Below, one piece after another: positions 61,522-64,000 of a stretch of 64,000 bases of DNA (position 1 is the stretch's first letter; every line of letters starts with the position of its first letter). The notes beneath the pieces are model-generated. The model searched no databases and was not told the origin of the DNA. It saw nothing but the letters and a program-made list of their open reading frames with translations. A program made the position numbers and the translations under genes. Source of the DNA: Chelativorans xinjiangensis (GTDB lineage: Bacteria > Pseudomonadota > Alphaproteobacteria > Rhizobiales > Rhizobiaceae). Where the stretch lies: the NCBI RefSeq assembly GCF_009812055.1, contig NZ_WQNH01000039.1:16330-80329 (forward strand), written 5' to 3'.

Positions 61522-63132
61522 TCAGGCCGCCTGATCCTGAGGGACGGCCCGCGCCTTCCAGTTCCAGGGAAGCAGTTCATCGAGCCGGCTGACGATGTGG
61601 TCGTTGATGCGGGCGAGCACATCGGCAAGATAGTCCTGCGGGTTGAGGCCGGACAGCTTCGCCGTCTCGATGATGGTCATTGCGTCGGCGATGATCTCGC
61701 CCCCGGCATCGGAACCGGCGAAGAGAAAGTTCTTTCTTCCGATGCAAACGGGGCGAATGGCGCGCTCGGCAACATTGTTGTCGATGGCAACACGGCCGTC
61801 ATCGAGGAACAAGGTAAAGGCATGCCAGCGGTTGAGCGCGTAGCGCATCGCCTTGGCAAGGTCTCCTTTGCCGGGGATGCGAAGGAGCTCCGCCTCGCAC
61901 CAGGCGCGGAAGGCCTCGGCGCGCATCCGGCTTTCGTTCTGACGAACGGCAAGCCGCTGCACCGCCGACGTCCCGGTGATCCGCCGCTCGATGTCATAGA
62001 GGGCGCCGATCCGATCGAGCGCTTCCTTGGCGACCGGCGAATTGGTCGCCTTCCACACGTCGTGGAAATCCCTGCGAAGGTGCGCCCAACAGGCTGCCTC
62101 GCGCACACGCACGGCTCCTGTCGCGTCCGGTTTGTAGAGTTCCTTGAAGCCGGCATAGGCATCGGCCTGTAGAATGCCCTTGAAGTCGGCGAGGTGGCCC
62201 TGCGGGTGCTCGCCCTTCCGGTCCGGCGAGAACCAGTAAGCGGCAGCCGGCGGATCATCGCCGCCCCAGGGACGATCATCGCGCACATAGACCCAGATCC
62301 GGCCTTCCTTGACGCCGCGCGCCTTGCCCTTGAGGCGCTGTTTGGGATCGAGGACCTTGATGGGCGTGTCGTCGCCGTGCAGGCGGTTCGAGCCCATCAC
62401 CTCGGCCTTGATCAGCGCGCTTAGCGGGCGCAACACGGCGACGGCCTGGCCGCACCAGTCGATCAGCGTCGAGCGCGGGATGTCGGCACCATGGCGGGCA
62501 AAGATCTCACTCTGCCGGTACAAGGGCAGATGATCGTCGAACTTCGAGACCAGGATGTGCGCAAGCAGGCCGGGTCCGGCCATGCCGCGCGGGATCGGCC
62601 GCGCCGGCGCGGCCGGCTGCACCATCGTCTCACAATGGCGACAGGACTTCTTCAGGCGCGCCGTCTCCACCACCTTCAGTTTTGCGGCGATGAAGTCGAG
62701 GATCTCGGTGACGTCCTCGCCGACCAGGCGCAGCGGTCCGCCGCACTCGAAACACGTGTCGCCCGGATCAAGGACGATACGCTCGCGCGGCGTTGTCTCC
62801 GACACCCGCGGCTTGCCGCGACGCCGGCGCGACCGGGACGGCACCTCTTCAGTCTCGTTGTCTTCGGGCTCCGGCGCGGTATCGGCCGCAGCCATGGCAA
62901 TCTCCAGGTCTTCGAGCGCAAGTTCCAGCTGCTCGATCTCGCGCTCGATCTTCTCCGAGATCGACCCGAACTTCTGCCTCTTCAACCGTGCAATGCGGAT
63001 CTTCAGGGCTTGGATGAGCGCCTCATAGGCGCGCTCGGCGGCGGCAAGCCGGGCTATCTCTTCGTGCTGGGCGACGATGATCGCCTTCAGCGCAGAGGGG
63101 TCATCAGGAAGTGATTCGAGGCCGGCTGCCAT
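61522..63132 (-). CDS. tnpC: IS66 transposase TnpC
   Basis: 536 residues. A coiled N-terminal region (residues 15-90), a zinc-finger-like segment with CFECGGPL ... CRHCE, and the DDE catalytic domain (HGDDTPIKV, QADAYAGF and NNVAERAIRP, the D, D and E positions) are complete. The C-terminal IS66 block PQDYLADVLARINDH is present. The frame is intact, so the element may be active if TnpA and TnpB are too. Confidence 0.95.
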   Translation of the reverse strand: MAAGLESLPDDPSALKAIIVAQHEEIARLAAAERAYEALIQALKIRIARLKRQKFGSISEKIEREIEQLELALEDLEIAMAAADTAPEPEDNETEEVPSRSRRRRGKPRVSETTPRERIVLDPGDTCFECGGPLRLVGEDVTEILDFIAAKLKVVETARLKKSCRHCETMVQPAAPARPIPRGMAGPGLLAHILVSKFDDHLPLYRQSEIFARHGADIPRSTLIDWCGQAVAVLRPLSALIKAEVMGSNRLHGDDTPIKVLDPKQRLKGKARGVKEGRIWVYVRDDRPWGGDDPPAAAYWFSPDRKGEHPQGHLADFKGILQADAYAGFKELYKPDATGAVRVREAACWAHLRRDFHDVWKATNSPVAKEALDRIGALYDIERRITGTSAVQRLAVRQNESRMRAEAFRAWCEAELLRIPGKGDLAKAMRYALNRWHAFTLFLDDGRVAIDNNVAERAIRPVCIGRKNFLFAGSDAGGEIIADAMTIIETAKLSGLNPQDYLADVLARINDHIVSRLDELLPWNWKARAVPQDQAA

Positions 63133-63195
63133 GCAGAAAGGCTAGCAGAAAGTGCCCGCAATGCACAGCATTATCCATTGGAATCAATGAGATAA

Positions 63196-63543
63196 TTAGA
63201 CCACCCGAGCCGGCGGCGCGCTCCATGCCGGCCGTCGCCAATCGATGCCTTCCCATAGCATGGCCATTTGCGCCGCCGTCAGCCGCGCCGTGCCATCTGC
63301 CGGCGATGGCCACGGAAAACGGCCCTTCTCGAGGACCTTGTAATAGAGGCAAAAGCCCTGCCCATCCCAGGTCAAAAGCTTGATCCGGTCACCTCTGCGC
63401 CCGCGAAACGCAAACACCGCCCCCGACGCCGGGTTGTGCCGCAGAACCTCCTGGGTCAGCGCAGCAAGCCCACCTATCCCCTTGCGCATATCGGTCTGCC
63501 CACAGGCGAGGTAGACACGAACCCCAGTCCCCAGCCCGATCAT
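63196..63543 (-). CDS. tnpB: IS66 family protein TnpB
   Basis: 115 residues, the IS66 Orf2 size. Starts MIGLGTGVRVYLACGQTDMR and contains GAVFAFRGRRGDRIKLLTWD and GFCLYYKVLEKGRFPWP, the defining blocks. It overlaps tnpA by four bases (ATGA) and precedes tnpC. Needed for transposition with TnpA and TnpC, though its biochemical role is unknown. Confidence 0.95.
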   Translation of the reverse strand: MIGLGTGVRVYLACGQTDMRKGIGGLAALTQEVLRHNPASGAVFAFRGRRGDRIKLLTWDGQGFCLYYKVLEKGRFPWPSPADGTARLTAAQMAMLWEGIDWRRPAWSAPPARVV

Positions 63544-63902
63544 GCCCCCTCCGCAATCCGGATGACGCGTGCCAGCAAAGCGTCGGGGATATCACCCGCC
63601 ACGCGCACAGTGCGGCCGTTGCGAAGCCCGATCTCCAGCCGCCGATCGCCCGAGCTGCCCAATGCCCGGACTTCGCCACCATGAAGTTCGACAGGCAGGA
63701 AATATGGCGCTTCCTCTGCACCCGTCCTGCGCCGCCGCAAGTCCCGGCGCCACTGATAGATTTGCTGGCGGGTGATGTCGTGCCGGCGCGCAACGTCCGC
63801 AACCGTTGCACCGTCCACCCCGACTTCTGACAGAATCTGAAGCTTCTGCTCGGTCGGCCAGCGCCGCCGCCGCTCCACGCCGATCAAAACCTCTTGCCGC
63901 AT
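63540..63902 (-). CDS. tnpA: IS66 family protein TnpA
   Basis: 120 residues. A helix-turn-helix of the IS66/IS3 TnpA type is seen: RRRRWPTEQKLQILSEVG, then ATVADVARRHDITRQQIYQW. It is the first gene of the element, next to the right inverted repeat, with AGGAGG upstream. Translationally coupled to tnpB. Confidence 0.95.
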   Translation of the reverse strand: MRQEVLIGVERRRRWPTEQKLQILSEVGVDGATVADVARRHDITRQQIYQWRRDLRRRRTGAEEAPYFLPVELHGGEVRALGSSGDRRLEIGLRNGRTVRVAGDIPDALLARVIRIAEGA

Positions 63903-64000
63903 CGCTCACCTCCTTAACGACGTCAATAACGACGTCGTTAACGACCTGAACTTACCGGTTCACACCACCTCTCATAAGGCGGTCCTATTCGGCCGGTTAC

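Larger units (their letters stand above)
61169..64000 (-). mobile_element. IS66-family insertion sequence
   Basis: The left inverted repeat GTAACCGGCCGATCAGGAC (61169-61187) and the right end (complement GTAACCGGCCGAATAGGAC, 63982-64000) match at 17 of 19 bases. Between them are tnpC, tnpB and tnpA on the minus strand, in the IS66 gene order, plus a broken accessory ORF at 61269-61519. The left end is present twice (88-bp direct repeat), so the original element may start at 61257 (2,744 bp) rather than 61169 (2,832 bp). An 8-bp target duplication, typical of IS66, predicts TGTGAACC immediately after base 64000. Confidence 0.92.

Overview
The window looks like chromosomal DNA of an alphaproteobacterium of the Hyphomicrobiales, most likely Phyllobacteriaceae (Mesorhizobium, Chelativorans or Nitratireductor type). 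This is inferred from the G+C-rich sequence, long-form ChrA, isoleucine/valine leader-peptide control of ilvBN, a RirA-type iron-responsive box candidate, a DUF1127 protein and rhizobial-style intergenic palindromes. No rRNA or other species marker is present.

Left part (1-24,680) is accessory in character. It starts with a tripartite tricarboxylate transporter operon (tctC-tctB-tctA, the last running off the window) downstream of a cytosolic Cys-type sulfatase, with a divergent LysR regulator. Then come scattered stress and detoxification genes: VOC protein, cupin, two alpha/beta hydrolases, a RibD-like reductase, a quinone reductase with divergent LysR, and an msrB-msrA-thioredoxin-like operon. 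Decayed genes follow (a tyrosine recombinase with odd N-terminus, a frameshifted pirin, an aldo-keto reductase tail). The rest is a prephenate-dehydrogenase-like gene, a secreted TPR protein, a homocysteine methyltransferase/FAD oxidoreductase pair with a divergent AraC regulator, and an EamA exporter with divergent Lrp. This part stops at a tRNA-Phe gene whose 3' end points into it, as expected if a mobile island used the tRNA as attachment site.

Right part (24,681-60,900) is denser and richer in housekeeping genes: a NitT/TauT-type ABC transporter with a divergent SAF-domain oxidoreductase, proC, folD, a DJ-1/AraC regulator, a chromate-resistance pair, amn, a GST, a HerA-like ATPase, ilvB-ilvN with a complete attenuator, a LysE exporter behind a perfect 31-bp palindrome, a RecD-like helicase, pdxJ, a biotin-dependent acyl-CoA carboxylase alpha subunit, a 1,251-residue outer-membrane barrel protein, and a four-gene ferric-siderophore ABC system.

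The intergenic DNA of the right part is full of repeats: a 350-490 bp element in two inverted copies 23 kb apart, a ~116 bp MITE-like element in three copies (two supply stop codons to neighbouring genes), three copies of a ~150 bp palindrome, and several foldback elements with long terminal inverted repeats. At the right edge (61,169-64,000) an IS66-family element (tnpA-tnpB-tnpC plus a broken accessory ORF) interrupts an HTH/antitoxin-like gene. Its left end is duplicated in tandem (88 bp).
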